Source: Variovorax sp. DXTD-1 (GTDB taxonomy: Bacteria; Pseudomonadota; Gammaproteobacteria; Burkholderiales; Burkholderiaceae_C). Taken from it: 64,000 nt of DNA. The first letter of the stretch is position 1, and every line of letters starts with the position of its first letter. The stretch is taken from the NCBI RefSeq assembly GCF_003984625.1, contig NZ_RWKH01000008.1, forward strand, positions 124,001-188,000, read 5' to 3'. Positions 40,674-47,983 of the stretch are shown here, in pieces. The notes beneath the pieces were generated by a model. It worked only from the letters and a program-made list of their open reading frames with translations, did no database searches and was not told the origin of the DNA. The position numbers and the translations under genes are program-made.

Positions 40674-41637
40674 ATGGCAAGAAAGCAACGCAAGAGCCCA
40701 TCCATCGCCGCGCCCGCCGCCCGCGGCATGGCACCGGCACGCGCGGCCGATAGCCATGTCGCCGCGCCGCGCGTGCTCGAGGTTCCCGCGCACGTGCTGG
40801 AAGCGCTCGCGCGTGATGGAGCGGTGGAGGGTGTGCCGGACCTTGTCGCCACGCGGCTCCTGCTGGGCGGGCTGGCGGCGCTTTTAGCGCTGATGGCGCT
40901 CTCCTTTGGCGCCGCGGTGGTGCTGCAGGACGACTGGTCGAACCTGCACGGCAACGAGGGGGTCGTCGCGCTGGCCGTGCTCGGGCTTCTCGCCGGGCTG
41001 GGCGGCGGGCTCTGGTATCTGCTGCGGCAGTTTGCGCATGTGGGCCAGGGCTCGATCCGGATCGACGCCGACGGCATGCGCTGGGGCCATCCGGCGTCGC
41101 CGCAGGCGCTGGCCTGGCGCGAGGTCTGCCGCGTGCGCACCGGCCTGCAGGATGTGAAAACCGAATTCACTTCGAGCGATGCGATCGTCAAGCGGCTTGT
41201 CTTCCAGCGGGCCGCGGGCGGTGGTGAAACCATGGATGTGAGGCTGCCCTTGGCGCTGACCATGGACGCTCCGCGCGTGCTGCGCTCGCGCCGCGCTCCT
41301 GCGTGCGCTGCTGCTGAGGCTCGCCACCCAGCCCCAGCCCCGGCCGCGCCTTCGCTTTGCCGCCGAGGTGTTCATCGACGCCGGTATCGATCCCCAAACC
41401 TGGGAGCCCATGCTGGCGCCAAGGCGGTGGATGTGGCTTTCGACCCTTGCCGCGCTGCTGCCGGTGCTGGCCGTGTTTCTGTTCTGGCCGCTGGGCGAAC
41501 AGGTCGGCTGGATGATTGCGGTCCTTGTCCTGGCGATGCTGGTCGGCGCCGGTGCCATGGGCTGGTTCATGGACCAGCGCTATCCAGGTTTGCAAGGTGT
41601 GTTCGAGTTCGAAACACCCGCCGGCCCCGTGCCTTGA
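40674..41637 (+). pseudogene. Frameshifted integral membrane protein gene
   Basis: An ATG at 40674 opens a frame encoding a basic N-terminus, two membrane helices (LLLGGLAALLALMALSFGAA; VALAVLGLLAGLGGGLWYLL) and a soluble segment containing GSIRIDADGMRWG, but after about 41262 the sequence becomes atypical Arg/Ala/Pro-rich. The next frame carries the obvious continuation (LLRALLLRLATQP, AAEVFIDAGIDPQTWEPM, two more helices), ending at 41637. One extra base between about 41279 and 41300 would explain it. Either a true broken gene or a sequence error. I do not recognise the family. Confidence 0.7.
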
Positions 41638-41706
41638 GACTGCACCGTTATCGCTTACAGTAGGCTACGCACAGTCACCGTGACTGTCTCGCCTCAAGGA
41701 GAAGCA

Positions 41707-41910
41707 GTGGCAACACCAAATTACGGCTACGAAAAGCGCCAGAAGGAGCTGGCCAAGAAGAAGAAAAAGGAAGAGAAGCTCCGCGAGAAGGCCAATCGCA
41801 AGCTCTCTCCAAGCAGCGAAGGACTCGCCCCCGGCGACCCGGAAACCGACGTGGCCTCGCTCGAACGCGACCCGCCGACGGTGCCCGAGCTGCCGACCAA
41901 GAACGGTTGA
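41707..41910 (+). CDS. Small Lys/Glu-rich protein, function unknown
   Basis: A 67-residue protein starting at GTG 41707, chosen because AAGGAGAA lies just upstream; a GTG at 41680 would read through that site. The first half is ATPNYGYEKRQKELAKKKKK and continues EEKLREKANRK, a basic helix; the second half is acidic and Pro-rich (GDPETDVASLERDPPTVPE). Conserved-looking N-terminus and a strong ribosome site suggest a real gene, possibly nucleic-acid or ribosome binding. Ends before a strong terminator. Confidence 0.65.
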   Translation: MATPNYGYEKRQKELAKKKKKEEKLREKANRKLSPSSEGLAPGDPETDVASLERDPPTVPELPTKNG

Positions 41911-41931
41911 TTCACCGATCGACGCTTTCGA

Positions 41932-41973
41932 AAAAAAGCCGCTGCAAGCCCTAAGGCCTGCAGCGGCTTTTTT
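41932..41973. terminator. Strong bidirectional terminator
   Basis: AAAAAAGCCGCTGCA (41932-41946) pairs with TGCAGCGGCTTTTTT (41959-41973), leaving a 12-nt loop. The A-run and T-run make it work for both the small gene on the left and the convergent esterase gene on the right. Confidence 0.92.
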
Positions 41974-41986
41974 GTGTGTGCCGGGC

Positions 41987-42667
41987 CTACTTGGCGGCGA
42001 GCAGCTTGCGCAGTTCCGGCCACACGTTCTCCAGCAACCGGGGCTGCGCCGCGGCCGTGGGATGAATGCGGTCGGCCTGGAAGAGCGCAAGCGCATCGGG
42101 CGCATCGGCCACGCCCTTGAGAAGAAAGGGCACCAGCGCCGCCTTGGTGGCGCTGGCCACCTTGCCGAACACCGCCTCGAAGCGCCGCGTGTAGTCGCCG
42201 CCGTAGTTGGGCGGCACCTGGATGCCGACGATCAGCACCTTGGCTCCGGCCGCCTGCGCTGCCTTGGTGATCTGCAGCAGGTTTTCCTCGGTGTTCTGGA
42301 GCGGCAGGCCGCGCAGGGCGTCGTTGGCGCCAAGCTCCACCACCACGTGGCTGGGCTTGTGCTGCGCCAGCAACGACGCAAAACGGGCGCGCCCACCCGA
42401 GCTGGTGTCGCCGCTGATGCTGGCGTTGACCACCGTGGCCGGGATCTTTTGCTCGGCAAGCCGCTTCTCAAGCAGGGGCACCCAGCCTTCACCGCGCTTC
42501 AGGCCGTATTCGGCGCTCAGCGAATCGCCGAGCACCAGAATCACCGGTTTGCGCGGTGCCGCAGCCTGTGCGGTCTGGGCGTGTGCCGTTGCCGATGCCC
42601 CTGCAATGCCGGAAGCGGCGGCGGTCAAGATAAAGTCACGTCGATTCAAAACGAAAAGCCTTTCCAT
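41987..42667 (-). CDS. tesA: TesA-like arylesterase / lysophospholipase (SGNH hydrolase)
   Basis: A 226-residue exported SGNH hydrolase: block I VLGDSLSAEYGL (nucleophilic Ser), block III GANDALRG and block V DRIHPT (catalytic Asp-His). TesA-type enzymes cleave thioesters, aryl esters and lysophospholipids in the periplasm. The N-terminus NRRDFILTAAASGIAGASA looks like a Tat-type signal. The ATG at 42667 shares the CATG with the start of the facing ABC gene. A TTG at 42649 directly before NRRDF, 9 nt after AAAGG, is an alternative start. Confidence 0.9.
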   Translation of the reverse strand: MERLFVLNRRDFILTAAASGIAGASATAHAQTAQAAAPRKPVILVLGDSLSAEYGLKRGEGWVPLLEKRLAEQKIPATVVNASISGDTSSGGRARFASLLAQHKPSHVVVELGANDALRGLPLQNTEENLLQITKAAQAAGAKVLIVGIQVPPNYGGDYTRRFEAVFGKVASATKAALVPFLLKGVADAPDALALFQADRIHPTAAAQPRLLENVWPELRKLLAAK

Positions 42668-43388
42668 GTCCCAACTCCCGTCTGAAGCCATTGTCGCCGT
42701 CGAGCACGTGTTCAAGTCCGTTACAGACTCGACCGGTACGCTGGACATTCTGCAGGACATCGATTTCACCCTGGGCGCGCGGGAAACCGCCGCCATCGTG
42801 GGGGCTTCGGGCTCCGGCAAGAGTACCTTGCTGTCGATCATCGCAGGGCTGGACACGCCCACGCGCGGCACCGTCAAGCTCGCGGGCGACGACATCTTTG
42901 CCATTGACGAAGACGCACGCGCCGCTCTCAGGGCCCAGCGCGTGGGTTTCGTCTTCCAGAGCTTCCAGCTGCTCGGCAACCTGAGCGCACTCGAAAACGT
43001 GATGCTGCCGCTGGAGCTGGCCGGCCGCAAGGACGCGCGCAAGGCCGCCACCGAGATGCTCGGACGGGTCGGACTCGGGCAGCGGCTCGGCCACTATCCC
43101 AAGGTGCTCTCGGGCGGCGAACAGCAGCGCGTCGCACTCGCGAGGGCGTTTGTGGTCCAGCCAGCCCTGCTGCTGGCCGACGAGCCCACCGGCAGCCTTG
43201 ACTTCGCAACGGGCGAGCAGGTGATGCGGCTGATGTTCGACCTGAACCGCGAACTCGGCACCACCCTCGTGCTCGTTACCCACGACCGCGGCATTGCGGC
43301 CCAGTGCGAGCGCCGCATCACCATCGAAGCCGGGCGCATGGCGCTCAACGAGTCCAAGCCTGTGCTGGTAGCCTCGCTCGAGGCATGA
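42666..43388 (+). CDS. ybbA: ABC transporter ATPase, YbbA/LolD type
   Basis: A 240-residue ABC ATPase: Walker A GASGSGKST, Q-loop FQSFQLLGN, signature LSGGEQQR, Walker B ALLLADEPTGSLD and H-loop THDRG. The sequence is of the MacB/LolD/YbbA group and its place facing tesA matches the E. coli tesA-ybbA-ybbP locus. However, no permease of the YbbP kind follows; an unknown two-helix protein overlaps its stop instead (ATGA). It therefore must use a partner encoded elsewhere, or the partner was lost. Confidence 0.9.
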   Translation: MSQLPSEAIVAVEHVFKSVTDSTGTLDILQDIDFTLGARETAAIVGASGSGKSTLLSIIAGLDTPTRGTVKLAGDDIFAIDEDARAALRAQRVGFVFQSFQLLGNLSALENVMLPLELAGRKDARKAATEMLGRVGLGQRLGHYPKVLSGGEQQRVALARAFVVQPALLLADEPTGSLDFATGEQVMRLMFDLNRELGTTLVLVTHDRGIAAQCERRITIEAGRMALNESKPVLVASLEA

Positions 43389-44365
43389 TCGTTCCGCAGT
43401 TCTGGGCCGAAGGCCGAATTCAGGAGCGGGTCGCGGGCAAGCAGATCACCGTGCGGCGCTACGGCTGGTCCGACGACAGCCCGATTGCCGCGCAGGCGCA
43501 TGCCGACCAGCGCACGCAGGAAGCCTTCGAGCGCATCGCCCGTGGCGAGCAACTCGACCGCCGCGAGCGCAAGCTGGCCTACAACGGCGCCCACGGCATG
43601 CCCATTCGCGAGGAAATCGTCGAGCGGCAGGGCGACACCGTCATCACGCGCAACAGCTACGGCGCACGCTGCCTCAACACGCCCGATGTGCTGTTCGTGG
43701 ACATCGACTTCGACGAGCCGCTGCGAGGCAGCGTGTTCGGCTTTGCGCTGGCCCCTGCGCTGATCGCGGGCGTTGTTGGCGGATGGGCCGCCAAGACCTG
43801 GCTGGGCGGCCTGATTGCGGCTCTAGTGGTCTTCATCGTTGCCTACCGCATAGGCGTGGCCAAGAAGCGCGGCGAGGCCAGCAGCAACCCCTCGCCCGAA
43901 AAGCGCGCGGCCGAGCGCATCGGGCGCTTCGTGCATCAAAACCCGGACTGGCACCTGCGCCTTTACCGCACCCCGGCCGGCTTTCGCGTGCTGGCGATGC
44001 ACGACGTCTTCAGCCCGGCCGACCCGGCGGTGGCGGAATGCTTCGAGGCGCTGGGGGTCGACAAGACCTATGCGCGCATGTGCCGCAACCAGAACTGCTT
44101 TCGCGCCCGGTTGAGCGCCAAGCCCTGGCGCATCGGCATCGGTGAACACATGCGGCCGCAGCCGGGCGTCTGGCCCGTGTCGCCCGAGAAGCTGCCGGTG
44201 CGCGACGCCTGGGTGGCGCGCTATGAAAAGGCGGCCGAAAGCCATGCCGCCTGCCAGTACCTGGAAAGCGCCGGCAACAGCGCCCGGGTGCATCCGAACG
44301 CGCTGGCCGTGCAGGAACTGCACGACGAAAAAGCCCGGGCACACAGCGGATTGCCGATTGCCTGA
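43385..44365 (+). CDS. Unrecognised membrane protein
   Basis: A 326-residue protein that I cannot name. The N-terminal part (WAEGRIQERVAGKQITVRRYGWSDD is its opening region, split here as WAEGRIQERVAGKQ and RRYGWSDDSP) is basic and soluble, then NTPDVLFVDIDFDEP near residues 100-112, two membrane helices (about 116-155, GFALAPALIAGVVGGW and LIAALVVFIVAYRIG), and a C-terminal domain with LRLYRTPAGFRVL, CFRARLSAKPWRIG and a final helical stretch. Several Cys are spread in it. It overlaps ybbA by 4 bp and probably is translated with it. Confidence 0.75.
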   Translation: MIVPQFWAEGRIQERVAGKQITVRRYGWSDDSPIAAQAHADQRTQEAFERIARGEQLDRRERKLAYNGAHGMPIREEIVERQGDTVITRNSYGARCLNTPDVLFVDIDFDEPLRGSVFGFALAPALIAGVVGGWAAKTWLGGLIAALVVFIVAYRIGVAKKRGEASSNPSPEKRAAERIGRFVHQNPDWHLRLYRTPAGFRVLAMHDVFSPADPAVAECFEALGVDKTYARMCRNQNCFRARLSAKPWRIGIGEHMRPQPGVWPVSPEKLPVRDAWVARYEKAAESHAACQYLESAGNSARVHPNALAVQELHDEKARAHSGLPIA

Positions 44366-44398
44366 AGAGCAGGTCGCGCCGCCCTCGATAATCGGGGG

Positions 44399-45145
44399 AT
44401 GTCTTCCCCTAAAGTGATCTTCGGCTTCCATGCCGTGGGCGTGCGCATCAAGACCGCGCCGAAATCGGTGCTCGAAGTGATGTTCGACACCAGCCGGCGC
44501 GATGCGCGCATGAAACAGTTCGTTGCGCGCGCGCAGGAAGCCGGTGTGCGGCTGGTCGAGGCGGACGGCCTGCGCCTTGCCAAGCTCAGCGGCAGCCACG
44601 GCCACCAGGGCGTGGTGGCGCGGGTCGAACCCATCGCGCAGGTCCGCTCGCTCGACGAACTGCTCGAGGGCCTTGAAGAAGCCGGCACCGTGCCCCTTCT
44701 GCTGGTGCTCGACGGGGTGACCGACCCCCACAACCTGGGCGCCTGCCTGCGCGTGGCCGACGGCGCCGGGGCGCATGCGGTCATTGCGCCCAAGGACCAT
44801 GCGGCGGGCATCAACGCCACTGTGGCCAAGGTGGCGAGCGGCGCCGCCGAAACCGTGCCGTACTTCATGGTGACCAACCTGGCGCGCACGCTCAATGAAC
44901 TCAAGGAACGCAACATCTGGTGCGTCGGCACCAGCGACGATGCGCCCGGCACCATCTACCAGAGCGACTTCAGGCGGCCGCTGGCACTGGTGCTCGGCGC
45001 CGAAGGCGAGGGCATGCGCCAGCTCACCCGCAAGACCTGCGACGAGCTCGTGAGCATTCCGATGGCCGGCGCGGTCGAAAGCTTGAACGTCTCGGTGGCC
45101 AGCGGTGTGTGCCTGTACGAGGCGATGCGGCAGCGCAGCACCTGA
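44399..45145 (+). CDS. rlmB: 23S rRNA (guanosine-2'-O-)-methyltransferase RlmB
   Basis: A 248-residue SPOUT methyltransferase of the TrmH family. The N-terminal substrate-binding domain begins FGFHAVGVRIKTAPKSVLEV; the SPOUT domain has LLVLDGVTDPHNLGACLR, LVLGAEGEGM and IPMAGAVESLNVSVA, which form the knotted SAM site. It methylates G2251 of 23S rRNA. Start at ATG 44399. In many Proteobacteria rlmB follows rnr, which is not present here. Confidence 0.95.
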   Translation: MSSPKVIFGFHAVGVRIKTAPKSVLEVMFDTSRRDARMKQFVARAQEAGVRLVEADGLRLAKLSGSHGHQGVVARVEPIAQVRSLDELLEGLEEAGTVPLLLVLDGVTDPHNLGACLRVADGAGAHAVIAPKDHAAGINATVAKVASGAAETVPYFMVTNLARTLNELKERNIWCVGTSDDAPGTIYQSDFRRPLALVLGAEGEGMRQLTRKTCDELVSIPMAGAVESLNVSVASGVCLYEAMRQRST

Positions 45146-45185
45146 GGTCGATTGCTCGCGCCGGCCTGGCCTGCTGGCGTGATCG

Positions 45186-46397
45186 CTAGTTCCTGCCCAA
45201 TGGGCGGGCCTTCCGGTGAAAGTACACCAGCTCCGCCACTCGCCGCAGCTGCGGCGTACCCAGCAGGCGGTTGAGCATCCAGTCGCTCTGGAAATGATCG
45301 AAAGCCCAGCGCATCGCGCGCTTGAGCCGAAAACGCGGATAGCTGCGCACGAACCAGCCGGCCGGGTCTTGCGCCTTGCCGCGAACAAACTGCGCGATGG
45401 CTTCGCCGGCACGTCCCCCGTGCTGCAGCGCCGTGTGAATGCCGCCCGCCGTCACCGGAGACACCATGCCGGCCGCGTCGCCCACCAGCAGCGCGCGCTC
45501 GCGCGAGACCACGGTCAACACGCCGCCGCAGGGGATCATCCCGGCACGAATTGCCACGGGTGGCGCGTCGCCGGGCGACACGACCGAGGCGATCTTTTGC
45601 AGCAGCGGATCGAGCCGGAGCGCCGCCGCGTCCTGCATGCCCATGCGGCGCGCAAGCCCGATCTGGCTCACGCCGACCCCGTCGAGCGCCCATCCGATAT
45701 AGCCCGGCGCCAGACGGCGGTCGACGAAGCAATGGAGAAAACCCGGCGCCATGCTCGCACCTTGGTATTCGTGTTCGACGCCGTAGAGAAAACGCGTGTT
45801 CCGCGACAGGCCGAGTGCCTTGGCAACGCGCGAGTGCGGCCCGTCGGCCCCCACGATGTAGCGGGCTGAAATGCAGATGCCCTGGCCAGGGCCGTGGGCC
45901 AGCGGAATCTCCCAGCGGTCGTTCATCCACAGCGCCTGTTCGAACAGCGCGCCAAGACGCACCTCCACGCCGCTGGCCCGGGCCGAGTCGACCATCCAGT
46001 CGAGCAGCGCGGGCGCATCGGTGGCCCAGAACCAGTAGCCCGGCGCATGCAGGTCCACGTGGCGCATGTCGGGTGAATAAAGCCGCACGCCCTCGATGCG
46101 GCGTACCAGCGCGGGCGGCACTTCCGCAAGCCACGGCACCGTATCGACCGCATCCTTCACGATGATGCCGGTGGTGTGCAGCTTGGCGCCGGCGCTGGAC
46201 TTTTTCTCCAGCACCAGCACGCTGAGCCCGGCCAGCGCCGCGGCGCGGGCGCAGGCCAGGCCGGCAAAGCTGGCGCCGACCACGAGCAGGTCGACCTGAA
46301 CGGTCGAGACCTGTTCGGCGACCATCAGCGGAGCAGCAGTGGCAGAAAGGGGAAAAGAGGCGCCGTCGAGACGGGCAAAGGAACTGAAAGCAGACAT
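45186..46397 (-). CDS. FAD-dependent oxidoreductase (geranylgeranyl reductase-like)
   Basis: A 403-residue flavoprotein of the GR2/geranylgeranyl reductase-type superfamily. The Rossmann motif VVGASFAGLACARAAALAG lies near residues 38-56, the second FAD motif ALLVGDAAGMVSPVTAGG near 289, and IVGADGPHSRVA near 158. Start is the ATG at 46397; a TTG at 46403 adds two residues. The Shine-Dalgarno-like AGGTTAG is inside an inverted repeat immediately upstream. Substrate unknown. Confidence 0.85.
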   Translation of the reverse strand: MSAFSSFARLDGASFPLSATAAPLMVAEQVSTVQVDLLVVGASFAGLACARAAALAGLSVLVLEKKSSAGAKLHTTGIIVKDAVDTVPWLAEVPPALVRRIEGVRLYSPDMRHVDLHAPGYWFWATDAPALLDWMVDSARASGVEVRLGALFEQALWMNDRWEIPLAHGPGQGICISARYIVGADGPHSRVAKALGLSRNTRFLYGVEHEYQGASMAPGFLHCFVDRRLAPGYIGWALDGVGVSQIGLARRMGMQDAAALRLDPLLQKIASVVSPGDAPPVAIRAGMIPCGGVLTVVSRERALLVGDAAGMVSPVTAGGIHTALQHGGRAGEAIAQFVRGKAQDPAGWFVRSYPRFRLKRAMRWAFDHFQSDWMLNRLLGTPQLRRVAELVYFHRKARPLGRN

Positions 46398-46402
46398 GGG
46401 CA

Positions 46403-46456
46403 AGCTAACCTGTGGCGATGCACACCGCGACCTGCGGTGTGCACGCGAAGTTAGCT
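46403..46456. repeat. Nested inverted repeat before the FAD oxidoreductase gene
   Basis: Inner arms TGCACACCGC (46419-46428) and GCGGTGTGCA (46434-46443) pair perfectly around a 5-nt loop. Outer arms AGCTAAC (46403-46409) and GTTAGCT (46450-46456) pair as well, with 9- and 6-nt spacers. It ends 6 bp before the FAD oxidoreductase ATG and covers its likely ribosome-binding site, and lies 57 bp after the end of the small membrane protein gene on the same strand. Confidence 0.6.
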
Positions 46457-46513
46457 ACGCCCTGTGCGCGCGGCGTGAAGCCTGTGTGAAGTGAGCGGCA
46501 GCCCGCATCGAGC

Positions 46514-46684
46514 TCAGGAAGGATCCTTGCTGCGCGTGCGTCCCACCGCGCTGAAGATGCCGATGCCCAGGATGATCAGCGCGCCAATGCCGATGTAGAG
46601 CGTAGGCACGCCGGCGACCGAGGCGCCCCATGCGAGGCCACCCAGGAAAATCAGAAAACCGATCATGTAGAGCACAAAGGACAT
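46514..46684 (-). CDS. Small two-helix membrane protein
   Basis: A 56-residue protein with two hydrophobic helices (SFVLYMIGFLIFLGGLAWGA; TLYIGIGALIILGIGIFSAV) and a basic tail (GRTRSKDPS). The start ATG at 46684 has a good ribosome-binding sequence (GGGGAAAC). A small inner-membrane protein of unknown function; no family that I recognise. It lies downstream of the XRE-cupin regulator gene on the same strand, 121 bp after its stop. Confidence 0.7.
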   Translation of the reverse strand: MSFVLYMIGFLIFLGGLAWGASVAGVPTLYIGIGALIILGIGIFSAVGRTRSKDPS

Positions 46685-46805
46685 GCTTGTTTCCCCGAAA
46701 CTGTGATGCCTTGCAGTATCTCGGCCGGAGCCGGGGCCGGCACAGGCCTTCGTCGCCAGTCGCTGTGGGAACTTGCCTACTACTTCTGGGCCGGGCCGGC
46801 ACCGC

Positions 46806-47393
46806 TTACGGCGGCGATGCAACCAGCAGATAGCGGCAGCCAGCGCGGCCAAGCGCCTTGAAGACCAGGGGCCGGTCGACGCCAAAATCCAGGCAATCGC
46901 CCTCGGCCAGTTCGAAACGCTCGTCGCCATAGTCCACCCGCAGCGCGCCCTCGAGCATCCACAGGCACTGGCGATACGGCTTGCCGCTCCATCGCGGATA
47001 GCCGACCTGCGCCGAGCGCGGCAACTCGATCTCCACCATCTCCACGCCGCCGTTCGCACCGCGCTCGGCAATTTGCCGGCGCAAATAGCCGGCCTCGGGG
47101 TCGCGCCATACCTCCTGCTCCGCCCGCGCGCGCCGCCGGTGCGGCGAGCCCTTGTCTTCGGTCAGTAGCTGGGCAAGCGGCACGCCCAGTCCGGCGGCAA
47201 GCCGGCCCAGCAACACGGCGGTCGGGCTGCTTTCCGCACGCTCGACTTTCGAGATCATCGCCTTGCTGACGCCCGAAAGCCCGGCCAGTTCCGCAAGGCT
47301 CAGCCCCTTGGCTTGGCGCAGCGCAAGAAGCCGGCTGGCAATGAGCGAGTCGATGCCGGCGGGTTCATCGGACGGAGGAGAATTGTTTCTCAT
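46806..47393 (-). CDS. XRE-family regulator with C-terminal cupin
   Basis: A 195-residue regulator. The N-terminal helix-turn-helix is RLLALRQAKGLSLAELAGLS with GVSKAMISKVERAESSPT (about residues 20-60), and the C-terminal part is a cupin beta-barrel (YRQCLWMLEGALRVDYGDE, LAEGDCLDFGVDRP). Such proteins bind a small metabolite in the cupin. The start codon lies inside a 12-bp palindrome that likely is its own operator. It is divergent from the GNAT gene. Confidence 0.9.
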   Translation of the reverse strand: MRNNSPPSDEPAGIDSLIASRLLALRQAKGLSLAELAGLSGVSKAMISKVERAESSPTAVLLGRLAAGLGVPLAQLLTEDKGSPHRRRARAEQEVWRDPEAGYLRRQIAERGANGGVEMVEIELPRSAQVGYPRWSGKPYRQCLWMLEGALRVDYGDERFELAEGDCLDFGVDRPLVFKALGRAGCRYLLVASPP

Positions 47394-47421
47394 ATGAGAC
47401 TATTATTCTCCTATATTAGAC
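47388..47421. promoter_or_regulatory. Operator-like repeats between XRE-cupin and GNAT genes
   Basis: TCTCAT-ATGAGA (47388-47399) is a perfect 12-bp palindrome covering the XRE start codon. A second, imperfect copy (TCTCCTATATTAGAC) occupies 47407-47421. Both lie in the 68-bp shared upstream region, so the XRE protein may repress itself and the facing GNAT gene. Confidence 0.6.
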
Positions 47422-47461
47422 AAGCTGTCCCACATGTCGCCGCCAGTCGAAAGGAACCCAC

Positions 47462-47983
47462 ATGCGCCTGATTACCTGCACCGAAGAAGCCCACGCGGGC
47501 GCGATCCTCGCCATCCTCAACGAAGCCATCGTCAGTTCGACCGCGCTGTACGACTACAAGCCGCGGACGCCCGAGAGCATGGTCGCGTGGTTTGCGACCA
47601 AGCGCGCCAACGGTTTTCCGGTGATCGGCGCTGAAGACGAGAGCGGCAAGCTGCTGGGCTTTGCGAGCTACGGCGCGTTTCGGGCCTTTCCGGCCTACAA
47701 GTACACGGTGGAGCACTCGGTGTATGTCGAGGCCGGGCACCGCGGCGTTGGGCTCGGCCGCGCGCTCATGGAGGCGATCATTGCCGAGGCGGCGGCACGC
47801 GACGTGCATGTGATGGTCGGCGCCATCGATGCGGCGAACGCCGGCAGCATCGGCCTGCACGAACGGCTGGGCTTCGAACATGCCGGCACGGTTCGGCAGG
47901 CCGGGTTCAAGTTCGGCCGCTGGCTCGACGTGGCCTTTTATCAGCGGATTCTTTCGACGCCGCTGAATCCGGTCGACGGCTAG
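47462..47983 (+). CDS. GNAT N-acetyltransferase, phosphinothricin-acetyltransferase-like
   Basis: A 173-residue acetyltransferase of the Pat/Bar group. AGAILAILNEAIVSSTALYDY near the start, YTVEHSVYVEAGHRGVGLGR (acetyl-CoA pyrophosphate loop, GVGLGRALMEA) near 80-100, and GIGAIDAANAGSIGLHERLGF-like VGAIDAANAGSIGLHERLGF near 120-139 are typical. Substrates in this group include phosphinothricin and methionine sulfoximine/sulfone. Its stop shares CTAG with the convergent aldo/keto reductase stop. Confidence 0.88.
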   Translation: MRLITCTEEAHAGAILAILNEAIVSSTALYDYKPRTPESMVAWFATKRANGFPVIGAEDESGKLLGFASYGAFRAFPAYKYTVEHSVYVEAGHRGVGLGRALMEAIIAEAAARDVHVMVGAIDAANAGSIGLHERLGFEHAGTVRQAGFKFGRWLDVAFYQRILSTPLNPVDG

